The notes under the pieces: generated by a model | Database searches by the model: none | What the model was told of the DNA's origin: nothing | The model's input: only the letters and a program-made list of their open reading frames with translations | NCBI RefSeq assembly: GCF_000686945.1 | Contig: NZ_JMME01000013.1 | Location: 62,001 to 126,000, forward strand | DNA length: 64,000 nucleotides | Source: Selenomonas sp. AE3005 | GTDB taxonomy: Bacteria; Bacillota; Negativicutes; Selenomonadales; Selenomonadaceae | Direction: 5' to 3' | Shown here: piece by piece, positions 34,458 through 42,278 of the stretch | Numbering within the stretch: the stretch's first letter is position 1 | How the letters are laid out: every line of letters begins with the position of its first letter | Made by a program: the position numbers and the translations under genes

Positions 34458-36494
34458 TTACCGTTTCATATTGATAAGTGTTTCGAGCATTTCATCACCG
34501 ACGGTAATAATCTTGGAGTTGGACTGGAAACCGCGCTGGGTGATAATCATATCGGAGAATTCGTTGGCAATGTCGACGTTGGACATTTCGAGGGCAGACG
34601 CCGTAATGGTTACGCCCAAGTCAGTAGCAGTTTTTACGTTAGCGTCTCCAGAGTTGTTGGAGGCCTGATATAAACTGCTGCCAGTCTTGGTCAAACCAGA
34701 GGCATTAGTAAACTGAGCGACAGCGACCTGTGCCTCTGCTTGTTTAACACCATTGGTGTAAACACCGGTTATTGTGCCCGTACTGTCAATAGAAATACTC
34801 TTCAACGTGCCGGCAGCATTACCATCAGCAGTAGCATTGATGGTGCTATTACCTGCGTATTGGGTAAGGGACGACAAATTCAAAGCTACAGTAGTAGGTG
34901 TTTCTTCACCATTTTTAGGTTTCAATGTAAGATTTCCACTGCCGGATACAAATTTTCCATCTTCATCAAATTTCAAATCTGTCGCGTCTAAATCCACGGT
35001 AGTAGTCTTGCCATCAGAATCCGTTATCGTTGTACTTTTTGCCCCACCTTTCAAAGACAGTGCCCATACATTCGCATCTTTTTTCGTATACAAAACCGGT
35101 ATACTATAGGCTCTGCCCTGACTGCCATAAGCTGTTATAGTAGTTGTCACAGAAGGATAAAAAGTATTCCCTTTTGTATAATTTCCCTCTAACAGCCCTG
35201 GAAGTGACTTACCGTCTGTTGTATTCATTGTCACGGAAGTGACCTCTTCTTTACGAGTAACAGATTCAACATTTCCATCCGAGGCTTTTCCTTTATACGT
35301 ATATTGCGTACTACTACTATCAACATTTACTGGCGAATCTGTTCCATCTAAGGTGACAGTATTTCCATTTTCACAAGTTATATTAGCACCAGAATTTGCC
35401 TCTATTTTTTCTATGGGTAAATCAAAATTTACTGTCATACCATCCTGATATGTAAAATTTGCCGGAGGCGGAACCGTTATTTTTACACCAGTAGGGCCAG
35501 CAGTACCATCCGGATAAATAATATCAACAGTCAATTCTGTTTGTGCAGTATCCGTACCAGATGTTGTTACACCAGCACTATTGATAATTTTTACAGTTAG
35601 TGGAAAAGTATCCCCATACTTAAACGTACCATTCTTTATATTTGCCGCAGGTATTGAAATGGTTGTACCATCATCTATACTAGATAACGCATTACCAATA
35701 CCTAAAGTAAGTCCAACTTGACCAGCCCCATTTGCCTTTACTGAACTTACTGTTGAAGTAAATAAAGTTTTTCCTAGCAATGAATCTGTTGTTGTAAAAT
35801 CATAATCTGCCGTATCGTCCAGTGTATACACTTTACCAGTAGTAGTTCCCAACGTAATAGTTGGTCCATCGACACCTGACGGAGCATAACTTGAAACTGT
35901 TTCTGTACTTCCATCAGCACGAGTTACAAGTATACTGCTGATTTCATAACCTTCCATAGCTGCATTAAGGTTATTCTCATAGGTAGCGATTTTAGTTGCC
36001 GCAGCCTCCATTGACTTGCCAGCTTTTACCTGAATATTCCCCACGGCTCCAGTTGTGCTAAGCACACCATCTTTTGCAGTCCATCCCTGTACAAACATGC
36101 CATTTCCAGGCAAAACATAGTTACCATCAGCGTCGAACTCAAATGCACCGTCACGGGTATAGTAGACATCACTACCCTGCTTAACTATAAATAACCCATT
36201 ACCTGACAGACACAAGTCGGTGTTTTTCCCTGTAGATTGTATAGAGCCGTCGGTAAACAACAGGTCGATACTCGCAACGCCCACACCTAAACCAATCTGT
36301 TTTGGATTAGTACCACCAATGGTGTCCCCCGGCGCACTTGCCCCGGATACTGTCTGGTTCAAGGTATCGGCAAAGGTAACACGGCTGGATTTAAAGCCGG
36401 TGGTATTTACGTTGGCGATGTTGTTGCCGATTACGTCCATTCTGGTCTGGTGACCTTTTAAACCTGCAACTCCTGAAAAAAGTGAACGCATCAT
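34458..36494 (-). CDS. flgE: Flagellar hook protein FlgE
   Basis: FlgE, 678 aa, long for a hook protein. The N-terminal rod/hook domain is MRSLFSGVAGLKGHQTRMDV followed by IGNNIANVNTTGFKSSRVTF. The C-terminal helix is [20 protein letters not shown] and ends LETLINMKR. The large middle (about 180-600) is Thr/Ser/Asp-rich and should form the exposed variable domains. This middle is visibly more AT-rich than neighbouring genes. ATG 36494 follows GGAAGAG. Four partial copies of its 3' end lie downstream, each next to a toxin-antitoxin unit. Confidence 0.95.
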   Translation of the reverse strand: MMRSLFSGVAGLKGHQTRMDVIGNNIANVNTTGFKSSRVTFADTLNQTVSGASAPGDTIGGTNPKQIGLGVGVASIDLLFTDGSIQSTGKNTDLCLSGNGLFIVKQGSDVYYTRDGAFEFDADGNYVLPGNGMFVQGWTAKDGVLSTTGAVGNIQVKAGKSMEAAATKIATYENNLNAAMEGYEISSILVTRADGSTETVSSYAPSGVDGPTITLGTTTGKVYTLDDTADYDFTTTDSLLGKTLFTSTVSSVKANGAGQVGLTLGIGNALSSIDDGTTISIPAANIKNGTFKYGDTFPLTVKIINSAGVTTSGTDTAQTELTVDIIYPDGTAGPTGVKITVPPPANFTYQDGMTVNFDLPIEKIEANSGANITCENGNTVTLDGTDSPVNVDSSSTQYTYKGKASDGNVESVTRKEEVTSVTMNTTDGKSLPGLLEGNYTKGNTFYPSVTTTITAYGSQGRAYSIPVLYTKKDANVWALSLKGGAKSTTITDSDGKTTTVDLDATDLKFDEDGKFVSGSGNLTLKPKNGEETPTTVALNLSSLTQYAGNSTINATADGNAAGTLKSISIDSTGTITGVYTNGVKQAEAQVAVAQFTNASGLTKTGSSLYQASNNSGDANVKTATDLGVTITASALEMSNVDIANEFSDMIITQRGFQSNSKIITVGDEMLETLINMKR

Positions 36495-36551
36495 AATAAA
36501 TCACTCTTCCTTTCCCAATTGGCTGTGCCGGGTGTTTGCCGGCACGCCGCC

Positions 36552-36920
36552 TTACAAAATGGCAGCGCTATCGATGTTGGTGAAAATGTTTTCTTTGGCA
36601 CTGGCCTCGTCTACAGCGGTGATGACGGTGCGATTTTTGACGCTGACCACCAGTGCTGTCTCCCGGAGGAGTATCAGCGCGTCCTTGGCGCCTTTGGCGG
36701 CCATGCGGTCGATGGTGGCTGTGAGTTTGTCGCGGTCACTGTCCGTCAGTTCCACGCCACGCAGCTGCATACGCTTTTGCGCGTGCGCGGAAAATTTCAC
36801 CTCTGCCGCCCGTAAATCCCGGGCGAATTGATTTTCATTTCCCTCAGGTCGTCCATGCCCCCTGCCGTTTTCTGCCATTCCCTGGTCGGCGGTAATTGGT
36901 ACCTTGGTGATTGCCTTCAT
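36552..36920 (-). CDS. TIGR02530-family flagellar operon protein
   Basis: About 122 aa. The core FSAHAQKRMQLRGVELTDSD and the C-terminal ALVVSVKNRTVITAVD match the flagellar protein usually encoded between flgD and flgE in Firmicutes. It probably helps hook assembly; exact role unknown. The N-terminal 40 residues are polar and variable. ATG 36920 is chosen over the TTG at 36953. It lies 57 bp upstream of flgE and is probably co-transcribed with it; fliK and flgD are not adjacent here. Confidence 0.85.
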   Translation of the reverse strand: MKAITKVPITADQGMAENGRGHGRPEGNENQFARDLRAAEVKFSAHAQKRMQLRGVELTDSDRDKLTATIDRMAAKGAKDALILLRETALVVSVKNRTVITAVDEASAKENIFTNIDSAAIL

Positions 36921-37155
36921 GTATTTAAACCGTCCCTTCCGGCCTCCCTGCAATTTCCCTGTCCCTATTTTGTAACATATTTTATAACATATCTAAGTTA
37001 CACTATTTATATCGTATCCTTATGCAAAAAACTTAAATAATTTGTTATATTTTTTGTTTTCATATGTACAAAAACATAACCTGCAAATATAATATATTTT
37101 TAAACATTTGTATGTCATATTATTTGATATACAATTATTAGCAGGGGTGGTAATA

Positions 37156-37350
37156 ATGAGCAACAAACTTCTCATCACAAAGAAACTGCGTGGCGATGAT
37201 GGCTATCGCGTCTTTTCGGTCAGGCTGAAAACGGATACCCTCGAGCGTATAAACGAGCTCGCGGACAGTACAGGGCGTACCAGCAATGAATTGATTGGCC
37301 TGCTGCTGGATTTTGCGCTGGAACACAGTGAGGTTGTCGGAGAATCATAA
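37156..37350 (+). CDS. Small ribbon-helix-helix (CopG-like) protein
   Basis: A 64-aa protein. After a basic N-terminus, VFSVRLKTDTLERINELADS followed by TGRTSNELIGLLLDFAL has the beta-helix-helix pattern of RHH DNA-binding proteins. ATG 37156 follows GGGGTGG. It could be a regulator or an antitoxin, but no partner toxin is adjacent. Monocistronic with its own terminator. Confidence 0.7.
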   Translation: MSNKLLITKKLRGDDGYRVFSVRLKTDTLERINELADSTGRTSNELIGLLLDFALEHSEVVGES

Positions 37351-37358
37351 TATGGTGC

Positions 37359-37394
37359 AAAAAGAACCGTCAGACTAACATGACGGTTCTTTTT
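37359..37394 (+). terminator. Terminator of the RHH gene
   Basis: AAAAAGAACCGTCA / TGACGGTTCTTTTT stem-loop. Confidence 0.85.
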
Positions 37395-37430
37395 CACTTG
37401 CCTTGGCTGCAGGCAGTCTATTTTTTGTAC

Positions 37431-37456
37431 AAAAAAAGACCGCCATAATGGCGGTC
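37431..37456 (-). terminator. Terminator of araD
   Basis: GACCGCCATAATGGCGGTC hairpin followed by seven T on the minus strand. Confidence 0.85.
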
Positions 37457-37472
37457 ACAGGGGATTGCAAGA

Positions 37473-38174
37473 TTATTTTTTCTTCTGGCCGTAGTAAGCG
37501 TTCGGGCCGTGTTTGCGCAGGAAGTGTTTGTCGAGCAGCACCTGCGGCATGGGGTCGCGATCCTGCGTGAGCATCTGCGTATGGAAGGCCATCATGGCGA
37601 CTTCTTCAAGCACTACGGCATTGTGCACAGCGTTGAAACAGTCCGTGCCCCAGGTGAACGGGCCATGGTTCTTGACGAGCACTGCCGGCACGTAGTCCGG
37701 GTTAATGCCGTATTTCTTGAACCGTTCCACCGCTACCACGCCGGTGTTGTACTCATACGCACCTTTGATTTCTTCCTCCGTCATATCGCGCGTGCAGGGG
37801 ATTTCCCCGTAGAAATAATCGCCCTGCGTCGTGCCGTAAGCGCGCACGCCCTGCCCGGCCTGGGCAAAAATCGTTGCCCAACGGGAATGGGTATGCACCA
37901 CGCCGCCGATATTGGGGAATTCCTTGTAGAAAATCCGGTGCGTTTCCGTGTCGGAGGAAGGATTGAGGTCACCCTCCACCTTGTTGCCGTCAAGGTCAAC
38001 TACCACCATATCCGACGGTTTCATCACATCATATTCCACCCCGGACGGTTTGATGACAAACAACCCCTTCTCACGGTCAATGCCGGAAACATTGCCCCAG
38101 GTAAAGGTAATGAGGTTGTGCTTAGGCAGCAGCATATTGGCCTCGTAAACTTTCTCTTTCAGTTCTTCTAACAT
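37473..38174 (-). CDS. araD: L-ribulose-5-phosphate 4-epimerase
   Basis: AraD, 233 aa, a class II aldolase-fold epimerase converting L-ribulose 5-phosphate to D-xylulose 5-phosphate. Key motifs: [10 protein letters not shown] (about 25-34), [21 protein letters not shown] (about 76-90), the zinc ligands in [13 protein letters not shown] (about 95-107), and NHGPFTWG (about 171-178). ATG 38174 follows GGAGG. No other ara gene is adjacent. Two operator-like repeats lie upstream. Confidence 0.94.
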   Translation of the reverse strand: MLEELKEKVYEANMLLPKHNLITFTWGNVSGIDREKGLFVIKPSGVEYDVMKPSDMVVVDLDGNKVEGDLNPSSDTETHRIFYKEFPNIGGVVHTHSRWATIFAQAGQGVRAYGTTQGDYFYGEIPCTRDMTEEEIKGAYEYNTGVVAVERFKKYGINPDYVPAVLVKNHGPFTWGTDCFNAVHNAVVLEEVAMMAFHTQMLTQDRDPMPQVLLDKHFLRKHGPNAYYGQKKK

Positions 38175-38198
38175 ACGCTTTCCTCCAACACATTAAGC

Positions 38199-38214
38199 TA
38201 TGTGCTCGCACATA
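38199..38214. promoter_or_regulatory. Operator-like inverted repeat upstream of araD, proximal site
   Basis: TATGTGCTCGCACATA, a 6-bp-arm palindrome 25 bp upstream of the araD start. It shares the core TGTGCTCG-CACA with the distal site. Confidence 0.5.
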
Positions 38215-38298
38215 ATTTCTACAGTTTTGTATTCTTCCCAATTGCTTATATTCCTATAATACATCAGATATTTGAAGTTTTCAATAGGATTTAAAAAG

Positions 38299-38318
38299 TT
38301 TTGTGCTCGTACACAAAG
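38299..38318. promoter_or_regulatory. Operator-like inverted repeat upstream of araD, distal site
   Basis: TTTGTGCTCGTACACAAAG, 85 bp from the proximal site. Two-site spacing and the TTGT-ACAA ends resemble AraR-type operators; this is inference. Confidence 0.45.
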
Positions 38319-38323
38319 TCTTT

Positions 38324-38716
38324 TTATTTAGTCAGCTCATACATCGCAATTTCGTTGATTTCGCGGTTGGCGCCGATAAGGATTTCTTTGCCGTCATGCA
38401 CATAGTGCAGGACATTGGCCGCGCCGCAGCCTTCGTCGAGTTTGTCAGCCACATATTTGCCGTCTTTGTAGGTGAAGGCCAGCAAATATCTTTCGCCCTT
38501 GCGGTGGCCGATGATGAAGGTGTTTTCCCCGTTGACCTGGCCGCCGAAGATGGCATGCAGGAATTCGAGCTTTTCGGGGTGGGTGTAGGCAATTTCAAAC
38601 TTGCCGTTCTTCTGCTCGTAAATATTGATGGTGTCGCCATGGAACGGAGCCAGGGCTGCAATGCCAGCGAGCTGGCCGCTATAAAAAACAGCGGCGTAGA
38701 TGTGGTGGAATTGCAT
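38324..38716 (-). pseudogene. 5'-truncated beta-propeller-like protein gene
   Basis: A 130-aa ORF (GIAALAPFHGDTINIYEQKN...) that looks like the C-terminal part of a longer FG-GAP/beta-propeller-type protein of about 290 aa. The first half and a convincing ribosome site are missing. The break falls just before the terminator and small RNA gene at 38756, consistent with loss during rearrangement near the toxin C locus. Family assignment is from pattern memory. Confidence 0.5.
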
Positions 38717-38755
38717 ATTTAAGGACGTTTTACGTCGATTTACTTCTATATAATA

Positions 38756-38871
38756 AAAAGCCGCCCTCGACCAAAAGGGCGGCTTTTACTGTCCCAAATG
38801 CGGACACGTGCGTTACCGGCGACCAAACCGATAACGCGGTAAGCAATGAATCACTTGCTCAACCTCATCTA
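38756..38871 (-). ncRNA. Divergent small RNA of toxin locus C
   Basis: A minus-strand extended -10 (TGCTATACT, TATACT at 38878-38883) lies back-to-back with the toxin C promoter in a 12-bp inverted repeat. The ~115-nt RNA ends at AAAAGCCGCCC / GGGCGGCTTTT (38756-38787). The DNA encoding it at about 38848-38866 matches the toxin C start region 14 of 19 positions (AGCAATGAATCACTTGCTC vs TGCATTGTCTCATTTGCTC). The RNA is therefore antisense to the toxin ribosome site/start. Confidence 0.55.
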
Positions 38872-38874
38872 AGG

Positions 38875-38911
38875 ATAGTATAGCATATCATCTGCAAAAA
38901 TGCTATACTAT
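38875..38911. promoter_or_regulatory. Palindromic divergent promoters of locus C
   Basis: ATAGTATAGCAT (38875-38886) and its complement ATGCTATACTAT (38900-38911). Each arm supplies an extended -10 TGCTATACT, one for toxin C rightward and one for the small RNA leftward. Confidence 0.6.
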
Positions 38912-38951
38912 TTTTGCTACGCGCCTCCGTAGCGGAAAGGAGGTGTATGCA

Positions 38952-39035
38952 TTGTCTCATTTGCTCCGCGACTTTATACTAGCTGTTTTGGCTGGTATAG
39001 TCGCAAATCTCATCTATTCTTGGTTGGTTTTATAA
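38952..39035 (+). CDS. Small membrane peptide, candidate type I toxin C
   Basis: A 27-aa peptide (MSHLLRDFILAVLAGIVANL followed by IYSWLVL), a single hydrophobic helix similar in layout to toxins B and D. TTG start at 38952, with GGAGGTG (38939-38945) at ideal distance. It is followed by a bidirectional terminator (39083-39113) shared with the convergent flagellin gene. Unlike loci A, B and D, the candidate antitoxin RNA is divergent. Confidence 0.6.
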   Translation: MSHLLRDFILAVLAGIVANLIYSWLVL

Positions 39036-39082
39036 TGCGTAGCAGCCAACCATACCTCGGGTAAGACCATACCGCGAGGGAG

Positions 39083-39113
39083 AAAAGCCGTCCTATACAA
39101 AAGGACGGCTTTT
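39083..39113. terminator. Bidirectional terminator between toxin C and flagellin
   Basis: AAAAGCCGTCC / GGACGGCTTTT stem-loop, T-rich on both strands. Confidence 0.85.
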
Positions 39114-39123
39114 CGTTTGCCTT

Positions 39124-39981
39124 TTAGGACAGCATATTAAATGCTGCGCCGCGGCTGTGGTTGTTGAGCGTGCCCAACATCTGCTGGCTGAAATTCTGCA
39201 GCCCCTGCTTAACCGCGAACAGTGCCATCTGGCTCTGCACATTAGCGCTGGCATTATTCACCGATTCTGCGGCAATATCCGCGTCATCATTTACTGCCAG
39301 TGAATTCTGGAGGTTTTCCTCCATCGTGGTGTAATTGGCAGACTGATACTCCATTCCCTGCTGGGCGGCACCGATATCGGTGGCCTGGTCAAGGGCCTTG
39401 TTGAGCGCCGCGTCCACCGTATCGATGGCATTGGCCAGGCCTTCCGGCGAATTGTTGGCCTCCTGCAGATTGATATTGCTCTTGCCCTGAGCGTCCGTCA
39501 GCCCCAGGCCTTTGGCGCTCATATCACCCAAAGCAATATTTTCATAACCGTCAATCCCGGCCACCGTCACCGTCTGGCTGCCATCGAGCAATTTCTGCCC
39601 GTTGTATTCAGCCTGAGCGTTGGTGTCAATCTGGGAAAGCGTCTGATTCACAGTTTCCTGCAAAGCGGCGATATCCGTCTGGCCGTTGGTGCCATTAGCT
39701 GCGTTGATAAGCGTCTCTTTCAGGGACGACAACGAGCTGATGGTGTTGCTCACCGCACCGCCGGCCACATTCAGCATGGAGTTAGCTGTCTGCGTATTGG
39801 CATTGGACTGGCTTACACCGCCGATATTGTACTGCATTTTCCGGGCAATAGCATAATCGGAGGCGCCATACGCCGCACTGGGGCGCTTAGAGCCGGTGGC
39901 AATCCGCTGAATACTCTGCGACTGCAGCGATTGCGCACGATTCAGCTGGTTGAGCGAGCTGTTGATACCGCTAAGACTCAT
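39124..39981 (-). CDS. Flagellin
   Basis: A 285-aa flagellin, the filament subunit. Conserved N-terminal D0/D1 helix (SLSGINSSLNQLNRAQSLQS then RIATGSKRPSAAYGASDYAI) and C-terminal D1/D0 helix (NDDADIAAESVNNASANVQS then MLGTLNNHSRGAAFNML) flank a short variable part. The N-terminal residues differ from the common MxINxN pattern, so it may be a minor or divergent flagellin. ATG 39981 has the better spacing from AAAGGAG than the ATG two codons upstream. Confidence 0.88.
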   Translation of the reverse strand: MSLSGINSSLNQLNRAQSLQSQSIQRIATGSKRPSAAYGASDYAIARKMQYNIGGVSQSNANTQTANSMLNVAGGAVSNTISSLSSLKETLINAANGTNGQTDIAALQETVNQTLSQIDTNAQAEYNGQKLLDGSQTVTVAGIDGYENIALGDMSAKGLGLTDAQGKSNINLQEANNSPEGLANAIDTVDAALNKALDQATDIGAAQQGMEYQSANYTTMEENLQNSLAVNDDADIAAESVNNASANVQSQMALFAVKQGLQNFSQQMLGTLNNHSRGAAFNMLS

Positions 39982-40218
39982 AAACATCTCTCCTTTCCTC
40001 ATTATTTGTTGGAAAATCCCATTTCCTTACTGCGAATAGTTCTCGTTAAAACTACAAACACTACTATATGTATATTATACCCCCGCCAACCACGCCGCGC
40101 AATAAAAATCGCTATGAAAAAAAATTGCTTTTCCCGCTACACACTTTGCCCCTTTCGCGGATATAAAGAACAAAGAAAAGAAAGACAAACAAAAGAAAAA
40201 GGAAAGGGGCTAATCAAA

Positions 40219-40581
40219 ATGACTACCATCAAAGACAACTTCAAAAAAGCAGGGAATTTAATCGGCAGTGCTGCCAACCGCATGTCCGACAACGAACTCG
40301 ACCAGGTAGCCGGCGGCTACACCTACGGCAAAATCACCATCAAGAAGGTTAACGGTATGTATGTTTATACATTACACAACCGCAACCTTAACGTAACAGA
40401 AACCTATGTGGGCAAGACCAAAACTGATGCTTTGCGACAGCTGGTTAAACATAATTACGATAACAAAGAATGGTTCATCGTTTTTACCGACCAGAATAAG
40501 GATATAAAAAACATCTTCGATGTAAAACAATTAGCTGAGGACTTCGGCATTATCCCCAAGAAATCCAAACCAGCTGCTTAA
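40219..40581 (+). CDS. Double-glycine-leader secreted protein, 120 aa
   Basis: A 33-residue leader ends in MSDNELDQVAGG, the classic LSxxELxxVxGG processing site of C39-peptidase ABC exporters. The 87-residue mature part is basic, with YVYTLHNRNLNVTETYVGKT and a Lys-rich end. It could be a bacteriocin-like or secreted signalling protein. ATG 40219 follows AAAGGGG; upstream in-frame codons reach back into the flagellin promoter and are excluded. No exporter is encoded nearby. Confidence 0.65.
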   Translation: MTTIKDNFKKAGNLIGSAANRMSDNELDQVAGGYTYGKITIKKVNGMYVYTLHNRNLNVTETYVGKTKTDALRQLVKHNYDNKEWFIVFTDQNKDIKNIFDVKQLAEDFGIIPKKSKPAA

Positions 40582-40589
40582 AAAAACAA

Positions 40590-40632
40590 AACCGGGCATA
40601 ACTTCCCCCACGGAATGTTATGCCCGGTTTTT
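40590..40632 (+). terminator. Terminator of the double-glycine protein gene
   Basis: AACCGGGCATAAC / GTTATGCCCGGTT stem followed by TTT. Confidence 0.85.
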
Positions 40633-40691
40633 GCGTGGCCAGACCTCGCCCCTGCCGCCAAGTTCGGCGTATTTTTTTAGGAACTTTTCCC

Positions 40692-40976
40692 TTAACGCAG
40701 GGAAAACTCAATTTTCTTCCCCAACGACGCTGCTGCTCTTATCAAAAAATCCAGTGACGGATTATATGTGCCGCTTTCAAATCGGCTGATATTGGACCTC
40801 TTTGTCCCCATACGCTCTGCCATTTCCGCCTGCGTAATCTTTTGTTCCTGTCTGGCATTGATAAGCTGCGCAATCAACGCATATCGCGGCTGCAAACGCT
40901 CGTACTCCTGCTTGAACTCTTCATCTTTCATCAACACGGCGCGCACATCTGCGGCACTGACTCCAGCCTTACTCAT
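40692..40976 (-). CDS. XRE-family antitoxin (HigA-like)
   Basis: A 94-aa protein with an N-terminal helix and a C-terminal helix-turn-helix (KITQAEMAERMGTKRSNISR then FESGTYNPSLDFLIRAAASL). ATG 40976 follows AAAGGAG and overlaps the toxin gene by 8 bp. The toxin-first order is typical of HigBA-type systems. It should neutralise the toxin and repress the operon. Confidence 0.85.
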   Translation of the reverse strand: MSKAGVSAADVRAVLMKDEEFKQEYERLQPRYALIAQLINARQEQKITQAEMAERMGTKRSNISRFESGTYNPSLDFLIRAAASLGKKIEFSLR

Positions 40977-41334
40977 TCTGCGTTCTCCTTTCATAGTCAT
41001 GCTTATAACGCAATGCCCTATCCAATTCACTGACAGGTGTTTTCATCGTCTTCTTTTTGAATCCATTTAGCAATACAAACGTATCGCCTTGAAAAGAAAA
41101 GTAAAACACCCTTGTAATATTAGAGGCAAATTTCACACGCAATTCCCATATTCCTTTATATTTATCGCCCTTTAGCGGCGCAACATAAGGCTCACGCAAA
41201 CCTGTTCCCGTATTCTCCAACAAATCAATCGTCTGTTGTACTTTCGCCCTCATTTTAGCATCCAACGAAAGCATGAATTCCAATACAGGAATCTCACCAT
41301 TTTCTTTCTGATAAAACTCAACCGACCACGACAT
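40969..41334 (-). CDS. RelE/HigB-type toxin (phage Gp49-like)
   Basis: A 121-aa protein. GEIPVLEFMLSLDAKMRAKV near the N-terminus and KYKGIWELRVKFASNITRVF followed by YFSFQGDTFVLLNGFKKKT match the Gp49/HigB mRNA-interferase family. ATG 41334 follows GGGAG; the extension to 41412 is not supported. It is translationally coupled to the antitoxin gene. Confidence 0.85.
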   Translation of the reverse strand: MSWSVEFYQKENGEIPVLEFMLSLDAKMRAKVQQTIDLLENTGTGLREPYVAPLKGDKYKGIWELRVKFASNITRVFYFSFQGDTFVLLNGFKKKTMKTPVSELDRALRYKHDYERRTQNE

Positions 41335-41416
41335 TATTATCTCCCTCGTTAAGCCCATGTTATCATATAAGATAACTCTTGACAAGATTAAATATGACAT
41401 TTTATGCAGCAAAAAA

Positions 41417-41443
41417 CTCCGCGGAAGTTTTCACTTCGCGGAG
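41417..41443 (-). terminator. Terminator of the 42847-41431 operon
   Basis: CTCCGCGAAGT / ACTTCCGCGGAG stem followed by TTTTTT on the minus strand. It overlaps the last codons of the 41431 gene. Confidence 0.8.
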
Positions 41444-41856
41444 CTGGCCGCTATTTTCTCTTTCACTTTTGCCGGCACGAACTGCCAGAACTCACTCTGC
41501 GCTGCCGGCATTTCGGCCTCCCGCTCCGCGGCCATAGCCTCGTCGATTTTCGCATACGCCTCTTTCATGGCTTTCTCCTTCGCCAATCCTCTGGCCTGCC
41601 GGATTTTGCCATGCTTATCCTGCACATACTCCGCATGCGGTATCTGCGGACTATAGCTGAACTCAATCGCCCGTTTCAGCCACGCGGCCGGATAACGGAC
41701 TTCCTGATTAAACATTTCATACCACAGCACCGCCAGCTCCCGGTCCACCATATAAAGCCCGTACCTTTTTACCAGCGCCTTGATAGTATCCGGCGTGATA
41801 TGACACCGTCCCCCGTGAAAAATGCAGTTTTCCAGCGTTACATTTCCATCGCCCAT
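41431..41856 (-). CDS. Hypothetical protein, 141 aa
   Basis: A 141-aa soluble protein, helical and charged in its C-terminal half (AKEKAMKEAYAKIDEAMAAE). The first half has a WYEMFNQEVRYPAAWLKRAI segment reminiscent of small plasmid- or phage-borne accessory proteins. It overlaps the upstream HTH gene by 19 bp. Last of a three-gene operon. No family assigned. Confidence 0.6.
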   Translation of the reverse strand: MGDGNVTLENCIFHGGRCHITPDTIKALVKRYGLYMVDRELAVLWYEMFNQEVRYPAAWLKRAIEFSYSPQIPHAEYVQDKHGKIRQARGLAKEKAMKEAYAKIDEAMAAEREAEMPAAQSEFWQFVPAKVKEKIAASSAK

Positions 41857-42278
41857 ACGTTATCCTCCCCTTCGCTCCAAGTCTCGGCAGCGTCCGCCGG
41901 CCTATCCCAGACACTCACCTTATCCGGCAGCTGCCAAAAACCGCGCCGCCCGGCCCGAAAGCCTAAATCCCGCAGTTTTTCATAACAAATACTGTAACTC
42001 AGCGTCCGGTCATACGCCTTGCCATTGAGACGCCGCCGCACGATAAGCCCCTGCTTTTCCAGACTCGCCGCCGCCCGTTTGACACTAGCCACTGACACGC
42101 CCAGCTGCCGTCCCCACTCGCTCTCCGTATTGTATACCCAGAACCGCCCGTCCGCAAAATTATGTGTATGTTCCAGCCAGTAATCAATCTGCGATAGCAG
42201 CATAGCCTCCAGCCGGCCGATTTTCTCTGCCATATCCAGCCGCAGCAGCACCACGCGGTTATTATCGCCGCTAATCAT
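41838..42278 (-). CDS. Winged-helix protein of plasmid/phage type
   Basis: A 146-aa protein. MLLSQIDYWLEHTHNFADGR then FWVYNTESEWGRQLGVSVAS and KRAAASLEKQGLIVRRRLNG is the layout of N-terminal HTH domains in plasmid replication or phage replisome-organiser proteins. ATG 42278 overlaps the preceding stop (TGATG). Probably DNA-binding; part of a mobile-derived three-gene block. Confidence 0.65.
   Translation of the reverse strand: MISGDNNRVVLLRLDMAEKIGRLEAMLLSQIDYWLEHTHNFADGRFWVYNTESEWGRQLGVSVASVKRAAASLEKQGLIVRRRLNGKAYDRTLSYSICYEKLRDLGFRAGRRGFWQLPDKVSVWDRPADAAETWSEGEDNVWAMEM

Noticed and set aside
32651-34600. CRISPR-like array in the repetitive flgE downstream region
   Set aside because: Repeats are 55-135 bp, irregularly spaced, coding-derived and interleaved with genes; no cas genes are present.
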